NCBI GenBank assembly: GCA_013397795.1 | Contig: VZTJ01003846.1 | Span: forward strand, 3,135,374-3,199,373 | DNA length: 64,000 bases | From: Orthonyx spaldingii | Lineage: Eukaryota; Chordata; Aves; Passeriformes; Orthonychidae | Direction of reading: 5' to 3' | Part shown: positions 37,467 through 52,100 of the stretch, piece after piece | How the letters are laid out: every line of letters starts with the position of its first letter | Numbering within the stretch: the first letter of the stretch is position 1 | Notes under the pieces: generated by a model | Told to the model about the DNA's origin: nothing | Databases searched by the model: none | The model's input: only the letters and a program-made list of their open reading frames with translations | Position numbers and translations under genes: made by a program

Positions 37467-40400
37467 TATATTTAATTTGTCTTAACTTCTTGCTTCCTGC
37501 CACATCTTCTCCTTTCCTCCCAGACCTCCTGCCTACCAGGTTTTTGGAGTTTCCTTGTCTTTTGCCCCATATCCCCTCTTCTGTCCAAATTTCCCCAAAA
37601 GCTCTGCTTTACTTGAACATGGCAGATCCATTTCTGACCTGCCGCTTTAAAAACCACACTGATTTTTAAGCTGCATTAGCAGTTTTCCAAGCTGTCATCC
37701 TCATGTTCTCAGGCAATGCCAGGCATACAGCTGGTACTCAAGCAAGCACTTTACAGCAGTGATCTGGGCGCAACACTAAAAACTGATTAAATAATATGCT
37801 ATGGGTTGCAGCAAGCACAGCTATCCTCAAAATGCTGTCAAATGTGTGAATCAAGCAAGTTGGAAGAAATATATAGAGGGGAAAGTACTTCATATGCATT
37901 TAGTTACAGAAGTTTGGCTTCTATCTTTAAGAACAATTGCTGTTTATCTTTTTAAATAATATCAACATCATCTCTACCTCCTCTGGCAAAATTAGAGAGT
38001 ATATGACAGCAATTAATTTCCCTTCCATGTCTTAACCAACCTTCTGCAGGTACCTGTTCCCCTTTTCACCCTGGCAAATTTTATGCTGAAGCCACTGCCT
38101 CTAGGAAGCAACTCTGGGTTTACAGCATTGCAAGTGTTAACACAAAGTGACCCCACTCTTATGAGAATGGGACCATATGTCTATGACTCAGAGTATCTAC
38201 CCAACATGTTACTTAACAATTAACATTAATCTGCTGCAAGTTCAACTCAGAAGTTGCCTGTTTACAATAGAAGTACAAACGTATCCATGTGTGTAGATGT
38301 TCAGGCTTCAGCCTCACTGCCAGACTCTTGTCTGGCTGCTACTTCTGTCTGTGAGTAATCACTAGGAGTCAGCCCTATATCGGACCAATATTTGTCTTTA
38401 CCTTCCAATGGTATTAGAGTAAAACTTCAGCCATTACAGGGCAGAAAGACACACAATTTTTTCCCCATATTTCTTATTTTTAAGATATTTAGGGTCTCAA
38501 AGGGTCAAAAAATTGATATTTGCTAAATTATCTATCAGTTTCCTAACTAATAGTGGATACTTCAAAAAACCCACTGAAGTGACACCTTTAGATGAACAAG
38601 CTTAAGGTAGTTAGACACGTTGAAAATTTGAACACACATTCCAGTATCACATCACTGCAATCCTTTTCTCAATATGGCTTTTCAAATCTTGTTAAGCTAT
38701 ATTATTTAATATTAAAGAGCTGTCCACTTTTAAGATCATTGAGAACCTGCAGAAGGTACCATCCTTTATTCAAATAAACGTAAAATTTTATGGTAGTTTT
38801 TCACCCCCTGACTGTAGCAAGAGATGAGTTAAACACTGTTTGTGTTGTCAAAAAGAAGAAATTGCATAAATCCTCCAAGATTTAATACCTCAGGAGCTTT
38901 CGAATATTTCCTCTTTTAAGCATGAGGCAGCTGTTTCTCCTGGGAAGGTTTCTGGAAGACATCTGAGATGAATGCAGAAGGCTGGAATGTAGGATGGATG
39001 AAGGAATGCCAGCACAGGACTTGCACTCTCAGGCAATATCCCCAGCTCTCCCTTGAACTGTTTTCAGAGCCCTGCCAGCTGCTCAGCTTCAGCCTTTCTG
39101 CACTCCCACCCACCCCAGCAAATTGCAAAAACAGCTAATCCTGCTGTCAAGGGGCAGAACTCTCCAGTGTGCACCTTCCTCCAGAGGCTGAGGGGCAAAC
39201 AGAGAGGGTGGAAGGCCAGCCTTGGCAAGGGTACCGCTCTGACACATCCTCACATGGTCACCACTGCAGCTACCCAGGGTTTCTATCAGGAACAGCACAG
39301 AGGAGCTTTTTCAATTAACTCAAGATACTCAGTTCAGAAGGTTTAAGCACAGAGTTTATATGCAGGGACATATAATCTGTACATGAAACACAGCTATGCT
39401 GGTAAAAAGCCATAGCACACACTCTCGGGGGCATTAGATTTGGAATTCCTTTAAAACATATCTAGAATGACTTAGAAAAATAAAAGACACAACTAGTGAA
39501 CGGGGATTAAAATACAGTTTTCTATTATAGTAGCATGCCTCATATTCTGACTGAATACTGCCGGCAAAGAGAATTGTAAAAGGGAAGTGTGTGCTTTACG
39601 ACAGTTGTATGATGCTGGAGGTTATTTAATTTATTGGGGAAGAAAAGAAAACATATGAAAAGATATGACTACTTGTCTGGAAAATACAGTATTTAAAACG
39701 ACAGGAACAATTGCTTATAAACTTGTGTCCTGAAAGGCAACTCAAACATTTGCTGCCCAGTTCCATAGCAAGGAGCTCGCTGTGCTCTGCAGCAGCTTCT
39801 GCGGGAAGGCAGCAGCTCCTCCTCTGATCCACCACTAGAGGGAACAGCATGGAGGGAGAGGAAAAAAAGGGATCTCTCCTAACTTTTAATGATTTCTTGC
39901 TTGTGTATTTTTAAGCACCACATGGTGATAATAACAGGGTATATTTAAGTGGCACACTCATAGTCTAGGGTGATCCAAAGAACGTGTCTCTTCCCTTATT
40001 CCCTTTCCACACCAAGGAGAAAAAGTTTTCATCAGAGGCACCTGGTGTCAACTCCTGCCAGACACATATCCTAGAATTGAATGTTTAGGGCTGGCTGAGG
40101 TTGGCAAAACTCTGTCACTATAGCCAGTTTCACTCTTTTCCTCCCTGCAAAGCAAAACCTTTTTCCAGACCTAAACTGATGGATTGTGATGGCAGAGGGT
40201 TAGGGGTAAGATCCAAAGAGCCCACTGGAGGCATGAAGATGGGAATGTGTGTACAACATTGACTTAATAAGAAATTGCCTCATTGTCTCATGTAACACAT
40301 ATAAGAAATTCCTCCTGCAGCTTAAATGATGGAGTGGGAAGCTAAACCCCATAGGAGTTCCTCCCTCTATTTACCAGAAAGGCAAGATATGGGCTCCAGT

Positions 40401-43400
40401 GATGAAGTGTTCCATTAATATTAAAGCTAGAGGAAATAAAATGACTTAATTGTAAACTAACGACCTCATCCTAATAACCAAATTCTAAACAGAAAAGGCA
40501 AGAAAAAACCCCTACTTTCAGCCATGCTGCCAACTCATAAATTAAGCAAATGACATTGGCATATAATTACACTAATTAGTACTGATGCCAAGCAAAGACT
40601 ATTTATGGATATGCATTCACCCCATTTCTAACCCCAGAGCCTAAATCTGAAGTAGTAGCTCAATCAGCACACTTTGAGAACTCAGTGTTATTGTTTATGC
40701 CATTGTGGATCTAATTTAATCAATACCATATTCTCATTAAATGCAAGGTCTGTTAAAGATGTTTTTTTCACAGGCCCTACAAATGAACTCTGTTTGATTC
40801 ATCTCATTACATTACTGCTCTAGGCTTAACTATGCATCATTAACAGAAACAATACACAAGTTAAGTATAAGGCTCTATAGATCATCCTAAAATGACACAG
40901 TCACATCTGATTATGGTCATAAGTAATTGGAATGATAAAAACCGGTATCCACAGTGATTGTCAGATGGTCACTGGCTCTTTCACAACAAAAAGGGATATC
41001 TCAGTGCCTGGTGCCCTTCATAGTGCCAAAAGGGAAGATAATAGAAATGGATTCCATTATCCCATTAGTATAGATGCTATACTACATAGGTTGGATTTTT
41101 TTCGTTTCCTGCTACCACTAGAAAACTCTGAAGACGTAATTTCTCTGAATTTACAGTTTTTCATGTTGCAGTCACAAAGGACTGTAGCACTACAGTGGAG
41201 TGTGTTTTAAGTGGTCAACACATGGTAGCTCTATAATAATATCTGGAAGAGATCAGCAAGCTCTGTATCTTGAACTATTAGAGGTAAGCATACACTAATT
41301 TCTTCTCTTACTTCTTCCTAATCAATATCAACATGCATATTATACACATGAAGAGTGTAGCAACCTTATTCAGCTTCGTGGGGCTGCCTCTCTATCTCTT
41401 CTTGCTTTTAGAAATACTGTACATTTGCTGTACTTACTACTGCTCTCCGTTAGTCTGCCTGCTGTTCAGTGGCAGAGAATCACACATGACACAAAGGCCT
41501 CTCTGATTTACATCTGAAATAACCATGCATAGAAAATTTTTCATTAATTTCGTTATGGTGCTAAGAGACACTACTAAAACTTGCATTGCCTTGCATCCAC
41601 TCACTTAACTACACACTCAGTTGCAAACCTTCAGCAACTTCATTGACTTAATCAGGTTTGGGTTTTCTTTTGTTTCATTTCAGCTTCTTTTTCTTTACCT
41701 AAAACTGGCCAACAAGGTCTGTGACTGTCATCTAATTGTTTACTGGAAACATATATATGGATATAGAGAGTGCACTTAGAAAACAGGAGAAAATATTTCC
41801 TGGTCTAAATTCTTTTCTTGATATTTCTGCTGACCATTTCCATGTAGAGTTCTTCACTGATTATAATTGCTGGAAAATTGCATGTTTTTGCTTGTCCTTT
41901 TGGACAAATGGGCTGAAATTAGTGGTTGCACAGATCTGCAGCTGACTCATTACAACATAAAGCAGCCGACTGTGGGACTTGGGGTTTTTTTGGATCTGTT
42001 ATTTTAGGATGGAAATCGCTGAGTTGGCAGCCAGTCTGACCATATAAATCAACAGCAACTGCATACTTTTAAAATGACATGGTGCATAATCAATTTAATA
42101 TGTGAGGTTTGAGGAAAAATAGCTTTATTGGGGAAGTACTGATAATAAAAATACAACCTATGGTACCTCTCAGGTCACGAAGGGCAAAGCCATAGGCCAG
42201 TATTTATAACATCACACAACTGGGTCTTTCTTGATCAGCCAGCCTTTCTTTGGATTGCTTCTGAATGAACAATAGCACCTAAAAGATTTATATAAGCGAC
42301 AGAAAGGGGCCACTGGTATATAATGGAGTTATTGCTGTTATTATCCCTTGAGGAGAAAATAATATCAGAGTGCAAAACCAGCACAGACAGTCCTGCTGTG
42401 ACTCTTGAAGATCTTTCTTCCACTTTTCCACAGAAATTCATGAACACCTTCACAGCATCATCCCCTAAGTCTTCTGGTTCCAAAGCTGCTTTTTGATTAA
42501 CGCTTTAAGTGAAGCAGAAAGCCTGGAGGGATCATACATAATTCCACTCTCCCTGTGGTGGAGTGGCATGAACTGCAACTTCTCTTTCTGATGTAATCCC
42601 AAGAGGAGCATGGAGTCAAGATGTCATATCACACTACGAAATAGAAATTGTCAAGTCAAGTCTTGGGACAAGTTCACGACGTTTTATGTGTGGGGAAAAG
42701 CTCAACCTCACATTCACACAGGATACTCTGGGGCAGAACTGACATAAATCTTCTTGGGAGGGTCCCTTCTGGGAGGTGAGGTAGGGGATGGTTGGAACCA
42801 ACACACTGAAAGGTAGGGCATGATTTCTTCAGTTATGGATGCTAAGACATTATCTGAGGACGGGAATTTTCAGATGGAAAGGTATAAAGGCTGGGGGACT
42901 GCGGAATGTGCAGAGCCACAATCCTTTCACCATGATTAACTGCAATGGCTCACAATCAGTAGGGCTCATGAAACTCGCACTGGCTGTCTTGCTACCAGGT
43001 CCTGCATTCAGTAACTGATTAATGAAATTACTTATCCTCATGCTGCAAATAGAAAAGCAAAAATCTGCTCACATGTAAATGGAACATATGTTTTCTATTC
43101 AGTTATTTCATAGGTCTTCACAAACATGGCTGGAAAACTAAAATCATAATATTATTTTTCAAGTAGGATTGGAATTTGCCAAGTTGTCTAAAATTTGCCA
43201 AAGGAAAAGAGCAGAGAATTAACACAAAGTAAATTTTTTTCAGTGATTTAAAAAAAAACAAAACAGCCTGATTAATTTAAAAGCACAAGGGATGAACCCT
43301 TTTTCTATTAAATGAGCATTATGGAAAACACAGAGGCAGATATAAGACAACATAAAACTGGCTTCTCATCTCAAAGAGACCAAGGTGGCATTCAGTGTTA

Positions 43401-45759
43401 TCTCCTTTGGGTTTTGACACCAGAGGCATCAAAACTGAACAGATTAGATACAACCTATTTCTTGAATTCAAATATTGGAGTATAGAAACAAGGCAAAAAT
43501 CCTGCAGTCATCAATGCATTTCTTTGAAATGCTCCAGAGATTTAGGGGAGGGGAACAAAAATCAAGGGAACAGAAAAAAGTGTGCCTGAATTAGAAAGGA
43601 AAAAAAAGAAAATTGACTGATTTTGAATTTCAAAATCTCTTCTGAAGTAATTTATTTATTTCTGACGCTGATTTAACAGTACCAAATAAACATTTAAATA
43701 CATGGAAGTGGGGTTTTTTTGAAAGTCTTTCGGAAAAGCAAAAGTTACTGGGAAAAACAAAGGAAGAGGAATTAAACAACCCATTTTGCTTGAATAACTA
43801 CTTTTAAACTACCAAACTACCATGTTCTGTAAGAAAATAAAAATGAAAAATCCTCACTTTAAAGCAAATGAAAGTCCTCCTGAGAATCAGCTACTTGCTT
43901 TAATTCTCCAGAGAGCCTAAAAATGCATTAAGTATATTTTAATGAGGAAAAAAGGTTTATTTCTAAAATATAACTCCCAATTCACCATTCATTTTTAGTG
44001 TAGGTAATGGACATAAAACAAATGAAATGTATGAAATGTTTAGAAAATAGCTTCTAAATAAATCACTTGTGCACAATTCTTTCTTTTTCTTTTTTTTTTT
44101 TTGCATTAACAACATTGTTCTCTGTCAACCAGAGGCAAAATAATATTAATATAAGAGGATTCCTTCATAATCTAAACAAAAAGGAAGATTTAAGGGCAGA
44201 TTTTTCATATGCTGCAGAATACAGCTCTGATTAACGAATATGTGTAGCTTTTAGCCTTTAGAATGGTTTGATGACATATCCCCTGAATAGGATGTGATTA
44301 TTGACAATCATCGATATCCCGGAAATCAACTGTCACCACACATAAATTTTAAGTCTCTACGAAAGCTACTAACTTCTCATTTTTTTTTTCCCAGCACTCA
44401 ACAGTATTGCCTTTTACAATCATATCATCTTTTCATAGTAGTTGCTTTGCAACTTCTGTTCCTACTATGAAGATGTACCATGAAAAACAATGAATTGGCA
44501 AAATGAATAAATTTGAAGAATCCAATGCAGGCATATCTTGTTCTTGGAACTGGTTTGATCTCAGTTATTTTAAATCAAAACTTCAAAAGAACAAAATAAG
44601 CAGTACCTGTTGATCAAGATTTGCTGACTCTATATGGTGCAGTGGAAATTACTACACGTTTGTCACAAACTTGACACTCCAGTTCAAGGAGTGTAATTAA
44701 ACCTGTTATTTAAATTACACTTGCTCAGTGCATCAGCTCAGTTTCTGCCCACTCTACAGGACCAGACATGCATGTGTATAAGCAAGAAGGCTGCTGGCTC
44801 TTGTTCACCTAGGTGGAGAACATTTTTCTCTAAGTTCAAAGGAGAAACTCAGGCAAATCATACTTGTTATACCTGCTTTTAGATGATATTTCCTCCCCTC
44901 TAAACTATTGCACTGATGATAGATGCAGAATTCTTACTGGCTACAGATGTAACTCAATATTCACATATTTTTTCCAAACCTTTCAATTGAGTTCTCAGGA
45001 TTGTTGGATTCAGTAGGACAAGTTTTACAGTAACTGAGTGTATACATCCATACCCTTGTGTTCTATTACAGAGGGAAGAATAGCAACTATCACATTGCAT
45101 GAATACTTCTAGTGGAGCTTCTTGGTCTTCATACCTTTACAACTTCAATTACTTCTACATGCACGTCATCTGTATTTCTTGTTCTTGGAGAATGAATTTT
45201 CCATAGTTCAAACATTTGGAGAACTATGAAAACCTAAATGCTATTTTCATAATTATTACTATTTTAAAAAGTAGATTTTATCCCCAAATACTTGGTAAGA
45301 GAAGAAAAATATTTGGTATAAAAATACTGTTTAAGGAGGAATAAGATGCAACTTTCAGTTTTCGGGTGAAAATGTAGTTTGTCTCGTCTAAGTCTCAGAT
45401 TTCACACATACCTAGTGGTGTTACTTGCAGGCCAGCCACATGGCAAAATGTTTAGCAAAGCTGCACTGGTGAAAGCAGACTCAAGTAACGCAGCTCAGAA
45501 GGTGCTCAGGGGAAGCAGTGTCTGACATAAGCTCAGTGTGGTGTGTTTGGATATCTCTTTCTCAAGGCTTTTCCCACCCATACTAAGGACTGTGAATTTT
45601 ACTTGGAAATCCTTTTACTTCAAAAACTAATTTTAAAAGATCAGGTATGTATGCATGCCATTTAAAAGATGTGTTTGGCTGAGATGAGACTGTCTGGACC
45701 AGTGATTTCAAGAGAAAGAGGAGCAGGGATCCGGAAAGAAAAGAAAAATTCTGAGAGTT
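37467..45759. other. AT-rich non-coding DNA, no gene recognised
   Basis: This long stretch has only short chance frames (longest about 97 codons at 39053-39346). Segments at 40541-40930 and 43900-44350 are rich in homeodomain- and POU-like AT words and have the texture of conserved non-coding DNA. A T run occupies 44090-44102 and an inverted repeat lies at 44690-44721. I see no recognisable transposon in it. Confidence 0.6.
44690..44721. repeat. perfect inverted repeat, nine-base arms
   Basis: AGTGTAATT (44690-44698) and AATTACACT (44713-44721) are exact reverse complements with a 14-base spacer. Each arm contains a homeodomain-type TAAT(T) core. The pairing is exact, but its significance is unknown. 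Confidence 0.6.
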
Positions 45760-46185
45760 ATAGAATCATACAGTCGTTGAGGATAGAAAGACCTTCAAGA
45801 TCATTGAGTCCAACCATCAGTCTAGCACTGTGTCCATCATTTAACGAAGTCCACACATTCTTTGACCACTTCCATGGATAGTGGCTCACCCACTTCTCTG
45901 GGCAACCTGTTTCAATGCTTTACAACCCCTTCCATGAATATTTTTTTCCTAATGCCAAACCTCCCGTAGTGCAACTTGAGGCCATTTCTTCTTGTCCTGT
46001 CACTTGTCACCTGGGAGAAGAGACCCCACCTGGCTACACCTTTCCTTCAGGTAGTTGTACAGAGTGACAAAGTCCTTCCTGAGCCTCCTTTTTTCCAGGC
46101 TAAACACCCCCAGGTCCCTCTGTTGCTCCTCCTAAGGTCTGAGCTTCAGCCCCTTCAGCTTTGTTACCCTTCCTCTTTCTTCTCT
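45760..46185 (-). mobile_element. CR1 LINE, 3' portion
   Basis: The + strand begins with TAGAATCATACAGTCGTTGA, the reverse complement of the CR1 3' terminus. It continues with AAGATCATTGAGTCCAACCA, then TCTGGGCAACCTGTTTCA near 45896 and CTTCTTGTCCTGTCACTTGT near 45988. After these come TTTTCCAGGCTAAACA near 46092 and CCCTTCAGCTTTGTTACCCTT near 46150. This is the standard order of the CR1 3' UTR and ORF2 tail in reverse complement. It is a 5'-truncated insertion, less decayed than the copy at 30100. It has no coding capacity; the frames at 45669-46257 run through it by chance. Confidence 0.92.
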
Positions 46186-49100
46186 AAGAGCCTTGGACTG
46201 TGGCTAGTTGTAAGAGGAAGGCATTTCCTGACTTCAGTCTATAAATTGAGAGAATAAAAAATTCACATAAACTGACAAGTGCAACCCAACTGGTTATGTA
46301 CCCCAATTTCTTAAGCCTTGAAGTAAATAGTAGGAGGTGACTCTCCGTATTTCATCGAGGTTGGTATAAATATGGATGAGGAAAAAAGTGGGGTGGAGGG
46401 GCAGGTAAAGGATGGGAAACGAAAACCAAAGGTATTCTTCCATGCACTAAGGATCACATACATTCTCTGTATGCCAAGAATTACAGACCCATGACAAGCA
46501 CCCAACTGTCAGACAGGGGAGTTGCAGCATTAGGGGAAAAAAACCTTAAAAAAATTGATCACAACTGATGTGTATGAAAATCCATCAGGGTTAACTATTT
46601 AATCTTCTCAAATAACTGGTTTCTTTCTTGTGGTTTTTTTTAGGTGAAACAAAACACGTCTAAATCATTACACTGATTTAAACAGAATGAGGATGTTGTG
46701 GTGGGGTTTTTTTAAAGCATTATTAGCTAATAAATTTCTGATATATGTTGCCATGCATAAGGCAGCACCCAAGGCAGTATTTTTGCTCTCAAAAGGAAAA
46801 AAGGGACCACATCTAAAAATTTACAAATTAAACAACAACAACAAAGTGATTAAGAAATTTAAAAGCACTGGCATGGGGAAAAAGTGCAAACAAACAAAAA
46901 GGATTTTCAGCTATGCTTTGAAATTAGATGGTGAGCAGATGCTTCAGAAAGATAAATAAGGGCTTCTTTCAGGCAGCACAAGTTTTAGGCAGCCTTTGGT
47001 AGGACCAAAAGGCCTCTGATGCTAGATGAGAGAGGTGAGATCAGACAAAAGCTGTGTGAAAGCAAGGTGACTTTGAAAATGAGGTCCTTGCCGTAGAAAG
47101 AGAAACCTTTTGAGAGAGTTGCCACACATCTGTCCTGTTTATGCAGTACCAACTGCATCCTGCTGCCTTCCTAGCAAAGGCTTGGATGGAGGGTCTTTGT
47201 CTTTCTCTGGCTCAGCTGTCCTGTGTTTCCACCAACTCCACCCTGACAGCTCCCTGTGCTTCACAGCTTCATAGGAATCATATCAGAAAGGCCCTTTTTT
47301 GTCAGTTGTACCTGAAAAAGCCTTTTCAATAACCCAAAAAGATCCAATATGCACCCTGAAGCAGAGGCAGGGATCATCACTCATCAGCTTCCAGAGCGTA
47401 TGTGCAGGGCTCCACTTCTCTTGACTGGTGCTTGCTCAGGCTAAAGACATCTGCTTGAAATTTTTGTACATTTCATCCAAGATCTAAATACATTTTCTGC
47501 ATGTTTAATAGGTAAATGAAAATGCCAGAAAGCCTGTCAAGATTAAAAACCCCGAAATCCTCTTGAACTGATGACAATTCCTTCTCTTGCTTTTCATTAT
47601 ACTACTACACTGCGCATAATGAACTTTCCTGCTAAAAGATAACCAACGGCAAAGAAATTCTAGGAAGAAGCAACTTGAGCCTATTCAGTCATTTGCAGGA
47701 GGTGGATTTTGTAATTAGTTCAGAGCAAAACCTGCCCTTTATTAGCATAGTAATCTTTTTGAACAGTATTCATCTTTTTCACATCATTTTATAGTGTGCT
47801 ATTCCTTTATCAATCATTCAATTATAATACAGTGGCTTACTGAAATTTAATCTAGGCACTTAACACAAAGTTTCTTTGCTCTTCCTTTCCCACTGCACAG
47901 GGAATTTTTGAACACTTTGGGCCACATACTATAAAAATCAATTCCATTGCTCAACCTAGATTATACTGTGGTCTAGTCTATATAACAGGTTTTCATCTTG
48001 TGTTCTGAGCCCACAGGACCCAGGCTCCTTAACGATAGTACAGGGGAAGGGACCACCGAGGGGCCTTTACCTGCATTCTGCATGGACTTAAAGGGATTAT
48101 TTTCAAGAGTAAAATTAAGTCAACTTCAAATTTTTTCAATAAACACAGCCTATCTTTATAAAATATTTCAATTTACCAAGAGCACCACTCATTGCAGAAG
48201 CTTGTATTTTCTATGGAAATAATTTTTTAAGGATTAGCAATTCTAGATGAAAAGACCTGGCAAAACAAGGTGCAGAATGGAAGGCAAAAGGACAGAAAGC
48301 ATAAAGAGATGTTTTGATTAATTTTTTATTTAATTATTTTTAGTTTGTGAATCTATAATGCTTCTCAGGACTTAGGCTTTTTCTCCTACTTGGAGAACGA
48401 AAAATGTGTTGCAATACTATAAATTCTCACTGCATTAAAGGATTACTTCTCTACCATGAGTAGTCAGAAAAAACCCCTTTTCTAAGTTCAGAAAGCTCTC
48501 AGGATTTGTCTGTGTTACAGTAACCCATTACTGGAAACTTTGCCTTGTCCTGACATACTGATGAGAGGATCATCCCTTCTGATTCCTCCTCCTTTACTGA
48601 ATACTTCTCTCCCAGCAGTTTTCAGAAGCACCCCTGCTGCCAGCCTCTCTTTCCATTTCCCAAGGGAACCTTAAATCTTGGCTTTGCTTTGGTTTTTTCA
48701 GTTTGGCAAGCATTTTAGGTAAGCATTCCATCACACTTTTTGAATAAAGATGCTGACCACGCCTAAGGGTGGCCAGATGTGACATGTTAAATGTGGCTGA
48801 GAAAAAGGGCTGGGCAAGATTTAACACAAGCTGTGACTTCACTCTTTAAGTGCAAGGAGTGACCAGTACACGTGGTGACAGAGTGGTTCTGTCACCCTTG
48901 GCTTTGACTTTTTAACAGAGCAATTTGGAGAGAAATACTAAATGAAGTCCAAAGGCAGGGTATGTCTAAGAAGGCAGAGATCCTGTTTTGATTTACAGAT
49001 AAGAAGGACAGCTTGGCACCTCATTCCCTGCCTGAGTTTCCACCGCAGCACATCACTGCGGGGGGAGGTGCTGAGATGGAGCTTCACCCCTAAGACTCTG

Positions 49101-52100
49101 AAAATAATACATATAGACCTGGAAATGGGTAAGAAGGCAGATTTTTCTTTTTTTGCTTTGTGTGGCAACAGTAAAGAAGTACTCCAGTCCTCCTGAACAA
49201 ATTTACATGAGGAATGGGGTCCATCCACTGAAGATGGCAAAGAAATTCAGCATCTCTGAGGAATCACAGCCCAACTTTGTACAGGGATTGCTGTTAAACA
49301 GTTAAAAAAAGCACACATGAGTGGTAATGTGTCTCCTCACAGAGAAATGTCTGCTACAGATAGGAGAAATTAACTGACTTATCCCAGCACTTTCTTGCAT
49401 GTCAATGTCTAGCTTTTTAATCACAACCACCCTGCATAATATGGAAATTAAGAACATCATCATTTCCAGTAATTACCAGAAACATACACATTTTCCAACA
49501 GGGTGACATTATGTCATGAATCCCCTTGTCAAGAGGAAAAAAAAGACAAAACATATCATACTTGTTTGAGAAGGCAAAGTGATAGATTTGTCATGAGGGT
49601 AATCATCTATATATAAAAAAAAAATCCACTATTATCAACTTCCTGAATTTCTGAAAAGGGATTCATTTTCTGCCTGAGCTAATAATGAACATTTTTCTTC
49701 TATTCATCATCTTCAGCTATTTTCTCTCTTGAGATTCATTTATCACTAACTACTGAACCTGAGAAATAAAAAATAGGCAACATCCCTTTTTGAAGTAATG
49801 GCTTAGAAGACTATTAAATCGAGAGGCAAAAGATGTATTTTGAAGATATATGTTCGAAATTCTTGTAACAGCTGCAGGTTTTTAACAGGATCTGCACCAT
49901 TGGTTTAGTACAGGTATTGGAGAAAGTAAGTTTATCCAGTGACAGCACAAAGTGGGGGACAGTATTTTTTTTTTCAGATACAATTCACAGCAAAAGGAAT
50001 GAAATGGAAGAAATAATGAGATCAATGGTACTATAAAGTGCAATTCATGCTGTGGGAATTAATCTAGGATGATCATTCAAGTGCATTTTAAATCTAAAAT
50101 GGCCTGCATTAAAGCAGGTCATGCGGATGCTTGAAGTCTTCCTAACCCGTCTGCTCATGCAGAGCTCTCAGCCTGTCAGACCCTCACTTGGGCCACTGAT
50201 TGACTGTTTTGTGCTATCAAGATATGGAGTGACAGCCACACTGGGAGAAATGGCCCCAAATGCTTCTCCTATGGGACCATGCCCACAGGCCCATACTGTG
50301 GGGCCTGAGGCTCCCTGAGGATCTCAGAGTCTCAGCGCTGCTGAGCTTTCCCTGCTGCTGGCATCCCTGCTCTTTGACAGAGCTAAGATGGGGCATTTCT
50401 GCAGGGGAAAGGAGGAAGACACAGGATTTGCACTTCAATTCTTCTCCTGTAAAATTCTGCTGTCACATTGTCTTAGTATTCCTAAATTGTATTTCCCAAC
50501 AAAATGAGCCCTCATATCATCAGCCAGTGGAAGCAAAGGAAAGAAGTTCCCTTACACACAGGAGAAGGAAGGAGCAGGACGTCCTTTGCTTTGAGTAGGA
50601 TGCAGAGAGAAGACCTCCCAAATGCCCTTTTACCTCATCCCTTGCTCAACCTTTTCCAGCATGGCAGGAAAAACCATACAAACAATGGCTTTTAGAGGTG
50701 CTTACCTGATGCTACTGGGTGTGCTTTCGCAAGGTAATTGCCCAAGTGCATTCAGATCTCTCACTGGGGTCCTGCCAGAGGTCTCTCGGCAAATCAGTGA
50801 GTCTAACTTCCAGGAGGAGGTTTCTGAGAGGTGTGCTTCAGCGGCATTAGGATCCAGATCAAGGTACAGGTTTCTGACATTAACTGGTTCCATACTTTCC
50901 ATGGTGTCTCACTGGGATGCTGTCCAAATACAGCTTCTTGCTCTAACTTGCTATGCTAAGCAAGTGCATGGGATTTGAGAGATTACCGTCTGAGATTCTA
51001 GCTTGCTGATCTGAAGCCAAAATGCAGACAACACCTATGAAGTCCCCAAGCTGAGCAATTTTAGTATGCAAGGCTGACTGTGCAGGAGAGGCTCATTTCA
51101 CCGGCTTATAAAGCTGGTAGTAAAGAACGGACTCTCTGCAATTTATTTCTACAGTGTTTCCAAAGCCATGGGGCAGCAGAAAGGAACGAGTGTAAATTCT
51201 GTCTCCACCCATGGGTTCCCTGCTAGGAAGCAGAGACAGCTTTCAACAGCAAATTCTTGTTTGAGTGTTGCATTAACTAAGAGCAGGACAGAGGCTTCAA
51301 TATCTGGTATTGAAGGCATCAAATCATGTCACAGGTCAGCAAAATAATTTTATTCTCCAGGTGATTCCTTGACACTGATTGCTCTAACACAAAGTTGCCA
51401 AGAAACTCAGCTATCCCTAGGCAGCACCCTAGAAGCAAATACTCACAGCTGTTTCTAGACTTTTGCATAGAGTATTGAAATGGATTCTCTGCTTAACACA
51501 GCAGACAGCTAGCAAGAACAAAGCATGAAATCAAATTCCATCAATCCCTTAAATTTGTTTATGCAACCCATTGTTACTGCTCACAGAACAGCTTTGGCAA
51601 GCAAAGGCCATGACAAAACATAGCTGTAGTTTATACAGAGAAATTCTTCCCATCTGCCATTTTTGTTGTCAGTTGTTTCATATTGATTTCTCTCCATGCA
51701 GTTCCAAGTTTAATCCGGGCACAGCTGCATTAAACCAAGGAAGCTGAAGTAATTTTTCTCTTCTAGTGAAGCAGAAATGGGGGAGAAAATGGCACCTGTC
51801 ACCATTTTTTTTCTGGTAGGAATATGTTAGAACTTCTTTGCTGTAACACTGATGTAGATTAAGCCTGCACTTATGGCTTTTAATACAAATATTTCTAGTA
51901 ATTTCATTTTATCTGTGACAAGCAAGATGAAATTCACACCAAGGAGCATGTTCTCAAGTAACTCCTTTCTCCACATGGGAATAAGCTGACTCAGCCCGTG
52001 AATTACGGAATCACAACTACGTGGTGCCATATTACTGTCCTTAGATTTATAACGATTTTGCCTTAACTATAAGCAGCATTGCTTGGGCAATAAAGGAGTT

